Of a stretch of DNA of 64,000 nucleotides, positions 1 through 12,376 are shown one piece after another. Position 1 is the first letter of the stretch. The number at the start of each line of letters is the position of its first letter. The position numbers were made by a program, and so were the translations under genes. The DNA is taken from the NCBI GenBank assembly GCA_030077755.1, contig JAQJZZ010000015.1, forward strand, positions 558,001-622,000, read 5' to 3'. The notes under the pieces are model-generated. The model saw only the letters and a program-made list of their open reading frames with translations, ran no database searches and was not told where the DNA came from. Source of the DNA: Filosporella fistucella (lineage: Eukaryota; Ascomycota; Leotiomycetes; Helotiales).

Positions 1-371
1 ATTGTTGTGATGCATCATACAGGTACTTTAGCCTCCGTTGAACAATTTCAATCACCGAAAGCATGTATTGACCATGAATCAGACTGCGGAATGACCCACT
101 TTCACGATTCGACAATAAAAGAAGCCCTTTCCGAGATTTCACCAGAAGCGAGGAAAGCCAGTGCCGATATGAAATTTGGAGAGATTATTGAGTAAGTTTT
201 AGGCTTCACTGAAGCATATTAGTTGAGGATATACTAATAGTTCTTAGCGTTGAGGAGAGTATCAAAGAAGATATTGAGCTTCTTCGAGCATCTCCATTGA
301 TCAAGAAGACTACCCAATTAGTGGGCCTGAAATTGGATATTAACACTGGATTGCTTACTCAGATCGAGTAA
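1..371 (+). CDS. beta-carbonic anhydrase, C-terminal part (partial)
   Basis: This is the 3' end of a beta-class carbonic anhydrase, which interconverts CO2 and bicarbonate using a zinc ion. The start lies outside the window. Three exons can be read: 1-22, 83-191 and 248-371. The introns are 23-82 and 192-247, both GT-AG. Splicing the first intron rebuilds the zinc-site motif HHTDCGM, whose second His and Cys are zinc ligands in this family. After the second intron the protein reads DVEESIKEDIELLR, then SPLIKK and a DINTGLL block near the end, all typical of beta-CA C-termini. The unspliced frame would place a foreign insert inside the zinc motif, which supports the intron. Family call is secure; the isoform and cell location cannot be told from this fragment. 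Confidence 0.85.
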
Positions 372-1280
372 TTTGATGGAAAGAGAGAGATGATTGAGGA
401 TGAAATGTAATTACATAAATGAAATTTCACCATAGAATTGAATAAATTTCAGTATTACAAATGATCTGAAATCTGGCAAGTCACGTGTATTATGATATAT
501 TACCCCTTTCTCAAAGTGCCGACTCAATCGTCGGTAGTTGCTTTCTCTAACAAGTAATTAAATCGTGTCAAGTCTTTACATAGTGGCACAGCCTGCTATA
601 GTATAGCCTCCTCCAAGCATATTCAACTCACAAGCCAAGCCAATTGGTGGCCCATCTCCCACTCCAAAACCCACTTCTCTGCACTAATCCCACCACCATG
701 GAACAATTATGCCAAGTAATATATTTCAATCTCCGTTCCCTTTCCCCAAACCCATTCTTTTTCACTCTTTCACGAACAACAGCTTGACGGTTTGAGAACC
801 GATTGGTGGCAATTCCCCCTTGCTCGGCTAATTAAGGTTGATGGACACAGAACCTCCGTTTCCCTATATAGTCTAGTTTTCCTCGAAATCTCTAAAATTT
901 CCTCAAAAGTAGAATTGAAATGCATCAATAGTTGTTGATGGCTTGAGATAGGGATCATATGTAGAAGACGATGCGAGAGGGTTAAAAGGGGAAGAAAACG
1001 TGGTGTAGTTGTGTAGATTTGGAGAGGGGGGCGATGCGACGGCCCGAGATGGCGGGTGGAGGGTCCGAAGGAGGCGATAGACAGGGGAAATGTGGAGGAT
1101 ATGCTTGGTGGTGGGGAGGGAGTTAAAGAGGTAGTGGAGATGGGTAGGGATATGGTGGGAGGAGGGGAAATGTTCCGAGGGGACATCCATGAGGCGCGGA
1201 AATGTATATAAATTTGACACTTCCCATCTTTTGGCAAGACACGTTGTCTATAATCCTGTGTTGCAAGAAAACGGTTCAAG
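372..1280. other. intergenic region, promoter of the CE16 gene
   Basis: No gene is supported here. A 177-codon reading frame on the minus strand (770-1303) is Pro/Ser/His-rich, has no domain I recognise and runs across the start of the CE16 gene, so I treat it as chance. The 1010-1200 stretch is strongly purine-rich on the plus strand. The last 80 bases carry a TATA element. Confidence 0.5.
1205..1212 (+). promoter_or_regulatory. probable TATA box
   Basis: The sequence TATATAAA lies 76 bases before the start codon of the CBM1-CE16 gene at 1281, a usual distance for an ascomycete TATA element. Only the match and its position support it. Confidence 0.4.
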
Positions 1281-2588
1281 ATGCCTTCTCTATTCTTGAT
1301 CACAGCTGCCGCCTTGACTAGTGTCGTGGGAGCACAGACTGTTGCACCATTGTGGGCACAGTGTGGCGGGTTAGGATTTACAGGACCTACGGCATGTGCA
1401 GCAGGAGCTTATTGCCTGTATTACAATCAGTACTTCAGTAAGTCGTATCCAAAATTTAGTTTTGTTGAGGATATAGCTGATCAGAATAGGTCAATGTATG
1501 CCTGTCCTTTCGACTTCGACGACACTTGCCACGTCGACACGACCAGCTACCTCATCTAGCTCCTCCAGCTCGAGCAAGTCATCCACTAAGAGTTCTTCCT
1601 CGTCATCCAATGCTGCATTGACGACTTACACTAAAACGACTACCACCATTTCATCTTCAAAGACTTCTGTGGCCTCAACTAAGACCTCAACTTCCGTCAC
1701 TCCAGCTGTAACAGGATATCAATACCTGCTCTCTTTGTAAGTCAACTGGTCTCTCCCTTACTCGTAGGGACATACTGATGTGAATTTAGTGGAGATTCCT
1801 ACTCTCAAACCGGCTTCGATGTCACCCAAGCAGCAGCCAACCCAGCTTCAGCCTCCAACCTCCTCAGTAATCCACCATTCCCAGGATGGACCACAAGTGG
1901 AGGAAGCAACTGGATTGATTTCGCCATCGCTAAATACAACCACTCTCTCATCCTAAACTACAATCTTGCCTACGGAGGAGCTACCACAGATGCAGCACTC
2001 GTCACTCCCTATGCCTCCACAGTCCTCTCCTTTGTCGACCAAGTGACTGAATTCAGCACCTATATGGCCTCCAAACCAGCATGGGTGCCATGGACCGCCA
2101 ACAACGCCCTTTTCGCAGTCTGGATGGGTGTCAATGACGTAGGAAACGCCTGGTATCTCTCAAACTGGTCCACTCTGGCTTCGACCATCATCGATCGTTA
2201 CATCTCCCAAGTTCAAATTCTGTACAATGCCGGAGCACGCAAATTCGTCTTCCTCTCCGTTCCTCCAATCCAACGTACCCCTGCAGTCATAGCAGGTGGC
2301 TCTGCTGATTCCATCGCGCAAGAGGCAGCTGCTATTGTGTACTATAACCAGTTGTTGAGTACCGCTGTTGCCAATTTCAAGGCCAACAATGCTGGCACGA
2401 CCGCTTGGGTGTTTGATACCACATCATCATTCAACACCGTGTTGGATAACCCAACTGCGTATGGAGCACCAAATAACACCTGCTACAACGGGGATGGCGT
2501 TAGCTGTCTTTGGTTCAATGACTATCATCCTGGACAGGCAATTCATAACTTGGTTGCTAAGGGAGTGGCAGCTTTGACTGGCATGTAA
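1281..2588 (+). CDS. secreted CE16 acetylesterase (GDSL/SGNH) with N-terminal CBM1
   Basis: Predicted secreted esterase that removes acetyl groups from plant polysaccharides or their oligomers. Exons 1281-1437, 1490-1736 and 1790-2588 give 400 aa. Residues 1-18 form a signal peptide. Residues 19-56 are a fungal cellulose-binding module (CBM1) with its four Cys at about 28, 39, 45 and 55. A Ser/Thr linker follows, then the SGNH hydrolase domain. The first intron falls inside CBM1 and splicing restores the YFSQC ending; the second intron splits the nucleophile motif FGDSYSQ (Ser about 138). Further blocks are the Gly in NLAYGGAT and the GVND motif. The C-terminal His motif reads FNDYHPG: Asn stands where the usual DxxH has Asp. 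This makes the acid member of the triad uncertain. The architecture suggests a cellulose-targeted accessory esterase. Confidence 0.9.
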
Positions 2589-2706
2589 AGAGCTGAAGAT
2601 TGATGTGTATATAGGTTCGAAACGTACATAGTTGTATATAGCAAGTCACGAGGAATGAAAAGAGACCGGGTACAGAAGTACTGGTTGTATATATGCCCAC
2701 TTCTCC

Positions 2707-4702
2707 TCAAGATTCAACCTCAATAATAACCCTGCTCCCATGTATTGTATCATTTACTCTCACTAACCCATACCTCAAATCCAGATCTTTCACATTTTGA
2801 TCCCTCGTCTTCCCATCTAGCAACGCCATTCCTTTCAGCTTTCCTGGAACCGAGCCGGCACATAGATAACACAGAACAGCGGCGATAGTATCGGGCTTGA
2901 ACGGCAACTCCGGTTCTTGACGCAAAATCACAGCGATTAATGTGATGAACATCACACCCATGATGGCGCACGAGAGCCAAACTGAAACGGTGAAAGCTGA
3001 CAATGTTGTGTTCGGGCTGAAATGCGTATTGGAGAGGCATATGGTTAAGACTTCGGCTAGGAAAGCACTAGCTGCCACAATAGCTAGGAACATCTGGCCA
3101 TGCAGCATCGCTACTGGAAGTGCTGTGATAGGGTCGGAGTATTTTGGCATGAGTATTGACTTTTGGGCGGTTGTGGAGCCCTTAGCGAGTTGGTGATATG
3201 CTTCCGTTGATGAGATGTCTGGTGGATCAGCTGGTATCATGTCACATTAAAATATAGTAGCATACCCAGAAATATACTGCTCCAGTAGAGTTTAATGATC
3301 ACTCCGATCAAAGTGAACAGAAAACGAACACCAAACCCATTGCTATCCATGAAGCGTTCAAAGCCCGAGTCTGCACCGTTGAACCAATAATATAATGTCA
3401 CGCCAAGCAAACATAAAAGAAGACAGAACAGACCGACAGCTCCTTTCCAGTGCGCATATCTCAAGCCAACTGGCTGGTGGGATGCTGATATGTAGTTCTG
3501 ATGTGCGTTTGGGTTGATATGTTGCGGCTTTGAACTGGCTGGTTGGTTTACATTTACAAGACCGTAGTTTGGCGTTCCATCATTCTCTGTGTACTGTTCC
3601 AATTTATACTTTTGCTTCGCGATAGCTTTAGACATCTGTTTCTGACTGCTGCTCACAGAAGCATATAGCATAATTGCTTTGATGGACTGGTGACCGAATA
3701 GTGCAGCTAAACTGGCTATACTCGTTGGATCTGAGTATACTCCGCTGTTGTATCTTCTCAAATGAAGAAGGAGAAGGACCGTCAACAACGCCATTATGCA
3801 TAATATACCCTCAATTATGCGACCGGCGATAGGGTTCACACCAAGTGATGGAATACATTGATTTTCTTGAGTGGCAGAACATTCTCCGTCCAGCTTGATA
3901 GATACAAACTCGGGTGCAAATGGGGTGATTGCTATGGCACACCAACTCAACATAGAAGTCATAAGTGGTGTCCAGTGGCCTGCAACAAGAGCTTTCAAAG
4001 GAGCGAATATGGCAAATGGCGAGGTATAATTCATGCAAACAGTATGATTTGCTGATGTTCCTCCAGGTCGAGAAAGCTGCTGCCAAGGCTCAAGGTCTCT
4101 TGCTCTGGCATCAATGATAGCCCATGGAAGAGCAAAGAGTACCGAAAGTATCGTTGGGAGAAATGCACCGAGGAAGTAATCTGCATTTGTGAAAACATAT
4201 ACACGATCACTACCATGCAACCAAGCACCTTCAGCTGGTGTTGGTGTTGGTGTAGTACGAGGAGTGGTGGTGGTTGGTGAAAAAGGGCCTCCTTTACCAC
4301 CGATTGTGATTGTGCCCACAGGTAGCCATGCAGCAGGTGGTGGAGTACAAGAACTACTTACAGGGCATTCAAATTGGCTCTGATACATGATGATCAGGAC
4401 TGTTTCGACCGATCGATGATAACTGCAGCGTGGATAAAATTAGCACAAACTCTTTGAAGAGCCATCGCATGACCCGCTAGCTCCAATACCCACGTTCTCG
4501 TAATTGTAGAAGTGCTGGTACTTTCACCTCGTTTCAAAATTGGGAGCGCAGTCACCAGTGGGTCGATGAGACCATCGCTCGAGGTGACTGGCATCGCATG
4601 AAAAGAGTACTCTGACATCCCAGTCAATCCAAGAATCACCACCAAAAGAAACCCTAGCGTAGAGTTTCTCAAGATCCATGGTTTGTAGAGCTTTCTCGAC
4701 AC
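2707..4702 (-). CDS. DUF3433 multi-pass membrane protein
   Basis: Fungal integral membrane protein of the DUF3433 family; its function is unknown. Exons on the minus strand are 4702-4490, 4379-3266 and 3218-2707, with introns of 110 and 47 bp, giving 612 aa. The N-terminus has the family's KPWILR block followed by a hydrophobic segment. Later blocks include DLEPWQQLSRPGG, ALVAGHWTP and, after the last intron, EAYHQLAKG, which look like the two repeated family halves. About eight hydrophobic segments are visible, in pairs separated by loops. A Ser/Thr/Pro-rich luminal or outer loop sits at about residues 70-115. The chosen exon-1 donor (TGG followed by GTATTG) is the only nearby one that keeps the frame. 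A further upstream coding exon cannot be excluded, although I saw none. Confidence 0.75.
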
Positions 4703-5220
4703 TCTGCCAGCTTCTGCTGCTGAACGCTGTTAGGTTAAAGTGCGTAAATATTTGCAGCTCGACTAACGAGAAAATTCCATTTTTCAGACACGGATGGCAA
4801 TGTACAAGTCGAGGTCCCTATTTCAACTGCTATAGGTCTAGCACAAACATTACGGACTTGAGGGGAATATTTATAAACAGTAAGCCATCCAGGAAGGTTG
4901 GTGGTGTTGTGAATTCATCAGCCACCTCAGCCTCACCAATATTGTGTCGTTTTTGGTGGAATCTGAGGCACCCTGTTGGTTAAGCAGAGGCGAGAGGCTT
5001 GATACAAAACGAATGATATCTAGACCAACCATAGGATAGACATGATTTGAAATCTGAGTTGTCAGGTAGTGGCAGCACCCGTCAATGTTAGTGTATATCG
5101 CGCGATCGTAGTGATAGAATCCGGGGATGTGCACGAATCGAATTCACCTTATTCAAGATCCAAAGTAACAATGCACCCCTTAACTCATAAATCTGACTTT
5201 GCGCGATAGCTCCTTAGCGT
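4703..5220. other. intergenic region between DUF3433 gene and NACHT pseudogene
   Basis: No supported gene. A minus-strand frame at 4871-5134 has no recognisable domain and does not splice in frame to the DUF3433 gene. Confidence 0.4.
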
Positions 5221-7528
5221 TTATACTATCTCTTTCAGTTTAGGATCATTCACACATTGTATAGGTGTCAGTCCAACTTTCGTTCTCTTTGCTATAGCAT
5301 CTAGCCCATTCAGGAGCAAATGTTCTATTGTAGCTTTATCGCCATTCCGTATCGCCAAGTTCAAAGGGTTATTTCCATTCGTGTCCTTTGCTTGAGGTGT
5401 TGGCGCGTTCTATGAGGCAATACGCTACAACAAATCGCCTACATGCAGAGCGGTTCGTTGGGCTTCGCCTAATACTGCATCGATTTCAACTCCTGGGTAG
5501 GACATCAGCACTTCAACCGCCACCATTATGTGCCCTCGCAGGGCTGCCACGCCGAGCAGGTGAAGGTCTCCACTGGTACGGAGTGCCATGATGTTTGCTC
5601 CCCTCTCCAGCAACAGTTCTGATGTTCCAAATGCCCTTCATGAACTGAGAGATACAGTGCTGCGTCTAATTTTGAGAATTCTTGATCTTTACTACCATGA
5701 CCACTGATCTCCATGAGTTGTGCTCCCTGATCCAAAATCGTTTTTAAAAACACATCCAGCCCAAAGTACCCTCCTATCTGCATCTTGTAGACTAAATCTT
5801 CGATACGGAGTAGCCATGTTAGGACAGAATGTGGCTGATGTGTATTGTATACATGGAGCCATGTTGCATCTTGATATTGTCCCCGTTTGTCCAGTCGAGT
5901 GGCATTGTTAACTAGATTTATTGTTGAATCTAATAGTTCCGCCTGACACGTCTGTGTTGTTTCTCGGCAGTGAGTACTTGTAGCCCAGTAAATTGCGGCG
6001 TATTCCACGAAACTATGCCGGGAGCAATATCGATCCACATAGTCATTCGGATATCGCCACAGAACCTGATCGCTAGTAGATGTGTCGAAGGTCATGGGAT
6101 ACTGCTCAAAGGTATCGAAAAGTAGATAGTGCATGCTAATTTTAGCCATCAAACAATCCGCGCTATCTAAATCCACCTTCTGATTTCTATATCCTTGACG
6201 AGACCACCGGAGCTTAGCTGCGCTAATGAGAAATTCCTGGGGCTCCGGTGGACAATATAGACCTTCGAGTTTTTGATACGCAGGAAGGGACCACACAAGG
6301 TTCGAATTTTTGCAATTAGTACTTCGGGCTCAGTAATTTACAAGTCGTCTTCGGAACTAGGCGTATGTGGTCCTCCCTGAGCGACTGTTATTGCAAGGGC
6401 GATATTTAGCTTCTTTAATGTAAGTGGCCGTTTAGCAGCTTCAAGAATATGTAAAAGCATCATTGCTTCAAGGTCGTTGGGACAATTCATGCGTGCAAAA
6501 ATCATCTGGTAGACCTCGCTGATGGATTTGGGGAGTTGCTTGAGAAGTTCTTTGAGCTCCGCAGCCGATGTACCAAGGAACCCGCGGATTTCATCAAGAA
6601 TCAGATGGAACCAAAGATATGTTCGGTCTTTCATGGTCTCGAGGTGTTCAATTAGCCCATCTACAAGCGTGTCGTCTATAGGGTTTTCACGTATGCCGGC
6701 GATTCCTAGTATTGCTTCTCGAATAATCTGGTCAATCTCCAAGCTAACCTTGACTAACAACTGCTCCTCTCTCAGTTTAATAGTTGAAAAGTTATGCGTG
6801 ACTGATTCATAATAATCCCATGTGTTTGGACATGGACGGTGTGTCACCAGGAACTTCAGCTGCGTCTTCTCTCCCCATTCTGCATATCTAGGGAACCTTT
6901 GTAGTTGGTGGATAATGAACCTCCTCTCTTGTTTAATGCACTCGTCCAATGCATCCAGAATGCATGTTATTAGCCCAGCTTTTGTCTCCGCCGCTACTTT
7001 CATGAGAATATTCCACATCAAGCCATGGTCTTGACAAATTTTGTCTCATAGCATGCTTCAGCAGCGCTGGCTTCGTAATAAAAAGCCGATATAAAAGAGC
7101 TTTCATAGCTGGTGCTGCACCGCAGCTATTGATGTCATCATCTTTGAAGAAAAAGAAGCATATGGTAGTTTGAGGAGAAATGGGTGCGTCAGGATTAATG
7201 AGTCGTTCATCAACAAGAGCTTTGCCAGGACAGATTTGCCATAGCCAGGGCCGGCAGAAACCCACAACGTTTCCTCTGTCACTGCACCGCGCCACTTATG
7301 GAACAATTTATTTTCCAGAAACAATTCACACGTCCCAAGTGCTGTGTCCGGGTCTCTATCTTTGTGCTCCCTATAATCACAAGAGAAAGTTTGTAAACAT
7401 GAGAGCTCCACTGGAGTCAATTGTTGCAAATTGTGAGCATGACTTTTGTCATCACCGCTTGTCTTTTTCGACTCTCTGGTAATGAGTCCAAACTTTGGAT
7501 CATTGAGTCCCTCGAGTTCGTCCATCAT
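5221..7528 (-). pseudogene. NACHT-ankyrin (NLR/STAND-like) pseudogene
   Basis: Decayed relative of fungal NACHT-ankyrin proteins, intracellular sensors linked to self/non-self recognition. Reading from 7528 downward, the order is a typical pre-NACHT block (GTCELFLENK), a P-loop (GPGYGKS), the FFFFKDD block, Walker B (ILDALDEC), a helical region, and ankyrin-like repeats to a stop at 5221-5223. The pieces lie in different frames. The frame changes near 7220 (directly after the P-loop), near 7020, near 6255 and near 5615. In the ankyrin part two in-frame TAG codons lie at 5425-5427 and 5410-5412, with clear ankyrin-like sequence continuing past them. One true intron may lie near 6300-6340. Neighbouring genes have long clean frames, so general sequencing error is an unlikely cause. 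I do not attempt to restore the product. Confidence 0.8.
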
Positions 7529-9410
7529 TGTGTGTTGAACATAAACATATATGTCGTTTTAAATGTCTATGCCGTCAAACTGCATCTCAAGTAGGTGCTG
7601 AAATCAGGATGATGAGCGAAGGTCCTCAAGACCTGCTCACAATATGTTGCTCGATCGATATATATATTCCAAACTTAAAACAAGCTATGGCGTTGGATTA
7701 TGGGTCATGTTGGTGGGGCGGTTTCGACCAGAGCTTTGAGCTGTCAGTCTTCCGAGGCTGAGGCTGAGGTTGAAATCTCTATGATAACCATGATCTTACG
7801 TTCAGATGAGGCTTTCCCAGATCCTTCAACATCGTCTGCTATTTGTGTCGTAGACACTCATGTGAGCTAGCTTGCGGAGGACGTCGTGCTCGTCAGATCA
7901 AGGTGTGGACATTTTGCCGATTGCACCATGCATTTACTTGGTTACACCAGGTAAGGATACTAGCAAATCTGGATTCAAAGTCAGTTCAATGATAGTCTGA
8001 GTCGAATAACACAGGTATATTGACACTCACTACCCCCAGGTCTGGCCTATGACTTGAGATAGAAACCCAAAGTTCTATACTTATTCGTCCTCCGTATGGC
8101 AAGATCACATGATCAGTCACATGCTCCTCAGCTATTTGGGTTCCTGTTGCTTACCTGTATACAACTTCCATTTATTTGTTTAAAGTACATTGGAATGGCA
8201 AGTATTGTCGCTATCTCTGAGTCTTTCAAGTAGAGTTGTTCTGGCATCATAATTCTCAGATATGATCGACGAGTAGAATTTAAGCTGCTGTTGTGCCCCA
8301 GGAGAAGGACAACTACCTTCAGCTCTAATTTCCTGGCCGCACCAAGCGGTCTGCAGGAATAAAATGAACGATCGCGTGTGTGAAGACAATTTGGAAGTTG
8401 CATTCACCTAAACCATATTTCAATTGAAGAATAGTCGTGCAGGGCACATCTTTGGGTATTGTGGCAGTAGGGAAAGACGACTGCCGATCTGAGACATTTG
8501 GTGTTGGCATATGCACAGCTCCGGACACAACTTGCACACATCCATAGAATATCAATCTAACAACTGACAATAACATTATTTCGCAATCTTTCAAGTCCAG
8601 CAAGTCTATCGGGTTGAGAAGATTTAGTTCCCAACACGGAAAATATCACCGTGCGTGGAAAGGGGTTACCCCACTTTAGCTCCTCCAGGAGCAGCTTTTG
8701 AACCCAATGTTGCCTTCAATCTTGGGAACGAAGAGAACACATTACGATAACTTCTGGCTTGACCTTGACGAACACAACATAGCGGAAGTGACTCAGTAAT
8801 TGCGTCGTGATAGCTTCGTCAGCAGATGCAGAACAGGAGACTCCTTCCCTTCTGCCTGACCCGATCACATGCCAAAAGACAAAAGTAAACAAAACAAACA
8901 TGAAATCCAGAGGACAATTGCAAAGGTGTCTTCAGCTTCAGAGGCGACAATGCAAATGGTGAATATATATTGGTAGTACACGTCATTCAACCATACGTAT
9001 GTATAGTAAGGGCAAGATTTTTAGCTGCATATTTCCGCAAATACAGGTGAATATTTTCAAGATTCCGATTGAATTTTGCTCTCGACCTCCAAGCCACACG
9101 TCATAACTGTCAAGCCACATCAAACCAAGAAAAGTTGTCGCGTGCTTACGCTAATCCTCTTCCGGTCGCACCTGCACTCCCTTAATAAATTCATGTGCGA
9201 GCAAGCAACTCGCATCATCGTCAACATCCAATCCCACACACAAAAACAAACCAACTTCCTGCAATCCCACGACGTCAGGATTATCCATCACAGGATCTCT
9301 TGATAGCCTCATATCAGCACTTCTACATCTACTTGCCCTCTGCAAACTCAACAGTTACCTCAACACTCTCCCACTTCCAAGCTGATCAGTTCATTGAGTC
9401 GCTCTCAAAC
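7529..9410. other. gene-poor intergenic region
   Basis: No gene is well supported. Two weak minus-strand candidates with hydrophobic N-termini were seen (8128-8576 with one possible intron, and 8716-8901); both lack recognisable domains and are listed as rejected. The last 200 bases before 9411 are the probable promoter and leader of the reticulon gene. Confidence 0.4.
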
Positions 9411-10725
9411 ATGTCTGACCTTACCGCCAACGATAACGTGGTTCAGTCCATCGAGCCTGAATCCGGTTCCGGATTGCAAAACGTCAAGAATGGTGTAGTA
9501 AATAGTGAGGTTCGTGATATCTCTGCACATAAGTTGTCTTTTTGCTTCCATTGCTGACTTTGAAACAGTAGCCCAAGCTCTATAGCTCCCCTACATCAAA
9601 ACTGACAAACCTGTCTAGATGCCTCAGCTGCCGCAGATGCAGTCAAGAACCATCCCATCACACAAAACTTGACGAACGGTATGAATTGCCTATTGTCAAG
9701 AAAATTTTGTTGAGGGTCAGTGCTGATTGCATTCCTATAGGACCCATTGCAGAGAACGTCAAGAACGAGTCCGCAAAGACGTCTGCCGAATTCTCCAACC
9801 TCGCTGCCTCTCGTCAAACGCCTGCTACACCTGCAGCTACTGGACAACCTCTGACCCATTATCACTCTTTCTTCTCGAGCTTGCTGTCATGGGAGAACCC
9901 CCGAGCTTCCGGCATTGCATACCTTTCCACCGTTCTCTTTATCTTCGCAGCAAGATACCTCGATATCCTCAGATACACATTCAAAGTCACATATATGGTC
10001 CTGGGGATTACTGTATTGGCTGAAGCTGCTGGAAAGGCTATTATGTCTCGTGGTCTTGCCTCGCAGGTTCGCCCAAGAAAATACTATACCGTGTCGAAGG
10101 AAACTCTTAACTCATTCATTGGTGATGTCCACGAGTTGGTCAACTTCTTCGTCATTGAGGCTCAGCAAATTATCTTTGCAGAGAACCTCTTTGTCACTGC
10201 CGCTGTAAGTTATCCGCTCCCCAGATTTCCGGCTCATCTGATCACAAACAGGCTTTCCTGGGTGCTTGGTTCTCCTACTATCTGATCAAGGTTATGCCAT
10301 TCTGGGGCCTTTCTCTCGTCTCCACGTCGATCCTCTTCATCACTCCTCTTATCTACAAGACCAATAAGGAGCTCATTGACACACAACTCGAGAATGTCAG
10401 CCACATCATTGGCAAGCAAACCGAGCAAGTCAAGGCTCTTGCCAGCCAACATGCTGCCCGTGCCACCGAAACTACAAAGAGCTATGTAGGGGATTACTCT
10501 GCCAAAGCACAAGAGATGATTGGCAATGTCCGCGGACGCTCGACTTCCCCAGTCGCCACCTCGAAGCCAGCCAAGACTGAGGAGATCAAGAAGGAGAATA
10601 TCCCAACTTCTTACAAGAACGAGGATTTCCCAGCTGCACCAAAGGAGGAGTTCAAGTCCGCTCCGCCAGTCGGTGCAGTTGCGAACTCGTTGAGAGACGA
10701 GGAGCAGCCTCTCATCGCCACCTAA
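9411..10725 (+). CDS. RTN1: reticulon-like ER-shaping protein
   Basis: Reticulon-family protein that curves tubular endoplasmic reticulum membranes. Exons 9411-9504, 9619-9678, 9741-10204 and 10252-10725 give 363 aa. The N-terminal region of about 80 aa is hydrophilic. The reticulon domain starts with SLLSWENPRASG and has two long hydrophobic hairpins, at about residues 94-140 and 205-240, separated by a hydrophilic loop. This is the classical reticulon layout. The C-terminal tail of about 120 aa is charged and rich in Lys, Glu and Pro. The start is the first ATG in frame with a good upstream context. The first donor (A before GTGAGG) was picked because it alone among the nearby donors keeps the frame with a plausible intron. 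The symbol rests on the family, not on a checked orthology. Confidence 0.88.
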
Positions 10726-12376
10726 ATGCCTTTGAACACTCGACAAACCTAAAAACTCCCCGAGCATTATTCGAGGATCTAATACAAGTGAAGGTGGTTG
10801 ATTATTGGCATGAGACACGGTGGATACGCAAGACACGATCAATGACATTGGTGCAAGGACTCTGCGGAAGTTTCGCGGACGATGAGGTCCCAACAGTGGA
10901 CTTTATGAATATGGATGGACTTAGCATGACCTCATGAACACTCTGTATTATGATGTGTGGTGAAAGTCTCTTTTTACTCTTTTTGCTTTTCGCATCGTGC
11001 CTGTTTTTCGTAGTTCTTATCGAGGTCACATACACCTGGGCTCACTGATCAGGCCTTGCGTGGTCTGGTCTGGGGTGCCTTTTATTGCATGGCTTGCGTG
11101 CTTTTGCGTCGCGTTTAGTGCTGTTTGTATTTGTCTGATATGAACAGGGTTAGTTGAGAAGAATGATATAATGATGCCGTTGACTATGAGTTTTGACATT
11201 GTGATTTATGGTAGAGGATGTGTTCCTAATGCCAAAAATGTTTCTAGTAAGGCAATGCCCAAACCTTGTTTATAGAATTGTCAATTGCCGTTCGTGGTAC
11301 GGTGGTTCCAACCCTGCTATTTATCCGCTATTGGGCATGTCGTATTGAATCAACCAGCACCTGATGGGAGCTGCAGGTCAATACTAGAAAATCCTCCTTT
11401 TCTTAATGTGGGAAGGATTAATCTATTCTGGGGTACTACATGCATATCATACAAATTATTTTCTATTTTGTTCTCCTCTCCCTGCTGTATCCAATTCATC
11501 AAGCACGCAGCATTAAATTATATGGTTTTTGAATACCGAGTAGATTTTGATTGACGATGTCTCAAGCTTATATTTTCTCACATGTTACAGATTTGGCTTT
11601 TTGCCTAAATAGCTGTCAGAACCGGCAAAGACCCCCCTCGTGTTTTACTGCTCTTGTATAACGATACTAGATTGGATTAGGTCAGATCAATGATTAGGCA
11701 TGCTGAATTATAGATATGCTTTGATTAGTTGATGTTGGTTGGGGTCGGAAAATAGAGAGCTGAGGGGTGAGATGCGGCTCTGTTCTCTCGAAGTGTGCCG
11801 ATTATCTCTCGTAGGGAAACTGAATTCGGGAGTTCTCTCCCTTCATTTCCATTCCATCTGCGACACCTATGCCTCTGTTTTTCCTACTCTAGTATCCTTG
11901 ACTTCGACCCCAACAGTGCAGCTCAGCTCAGGTCACATAAACCATGAGCTCTGCAGATGGCAGATCATTGCTCGGCTGCAGTTTAGTTTCTATTTTCTGC
12001 GAGGTGAACGAACTTCTTTATCTATTTGTCGCCCCCCATACTCTTTGGAAGAACTCGTAGCTGCAGTCAGCATTGCAGTATTGCTTGTGTTGCTCATCCG
12101 TCTTACTGCTTCTATATTACATTCCAATTACTCACCCTAACTGATCTCGGCGCTTCAGAATTGGTGAGGCATATTCCCTGCATCAGGTTTCTGCTTGAGG
12201 CTGAGAAGTTAGGTATATAATGATGGTATCAAGCTAGTCTCTCAAATTTCTCTCTCCTCTGTAAAGTCTATAGCTCGGATCAACTTGACGATAAGTTCAG
12301 ATCAATACATCATTGTCGCATTCATTAAATACGTACATCATTATTTTCAGCATTCATTTCTCGAGAAATCTTCAAG
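10726..12376. other. intergenic region with no recognisable gene
   Basis: Scattered short frames only. A 133-codon frame at 11739-12140 lacks a proper ATG start near its beginning and shows no domain. The right end is the promoter of the 8-Cys secreted protein gene. Confidence 0.45.
12214..12220 (+). promoter_or_regulatory. possible TATA box
   Basis: TATATAA lies 163 bases upstream of the start codon of the small secreted protein gene at 12377. That is somewhat far from the ATG but allows for a leader of ordinary length. Confidence 0.3.

Noticed and set aside
770..1303. 177-codon minus-strand open frame upstream of the CBM1-CE16 gene
   Set aside because: Low-complexity Pro/Ser/His composition, no domain, overlaps the start of a clear gene on the other strand; it is the mirror of a purine-rich promoter stretch.
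8128..8576. Possible spliced small secreted protein on the minus strand
   Set aside because: Hydrophobic start at 8576 and a usable GT-AG pair exist, but the second exon in the right phase has no Cys pattern or conserved look; the better-looking exon is out of phase.
8716..8901. 61-aa minus-strand frame with hydrophobic N-terminus
   Set aside because: Too short, no domain, no splice partner found.
11739..12140. 133-codon plus-strand frame
   Set aside because: No ATG near its beginning, no domain; probably chance.
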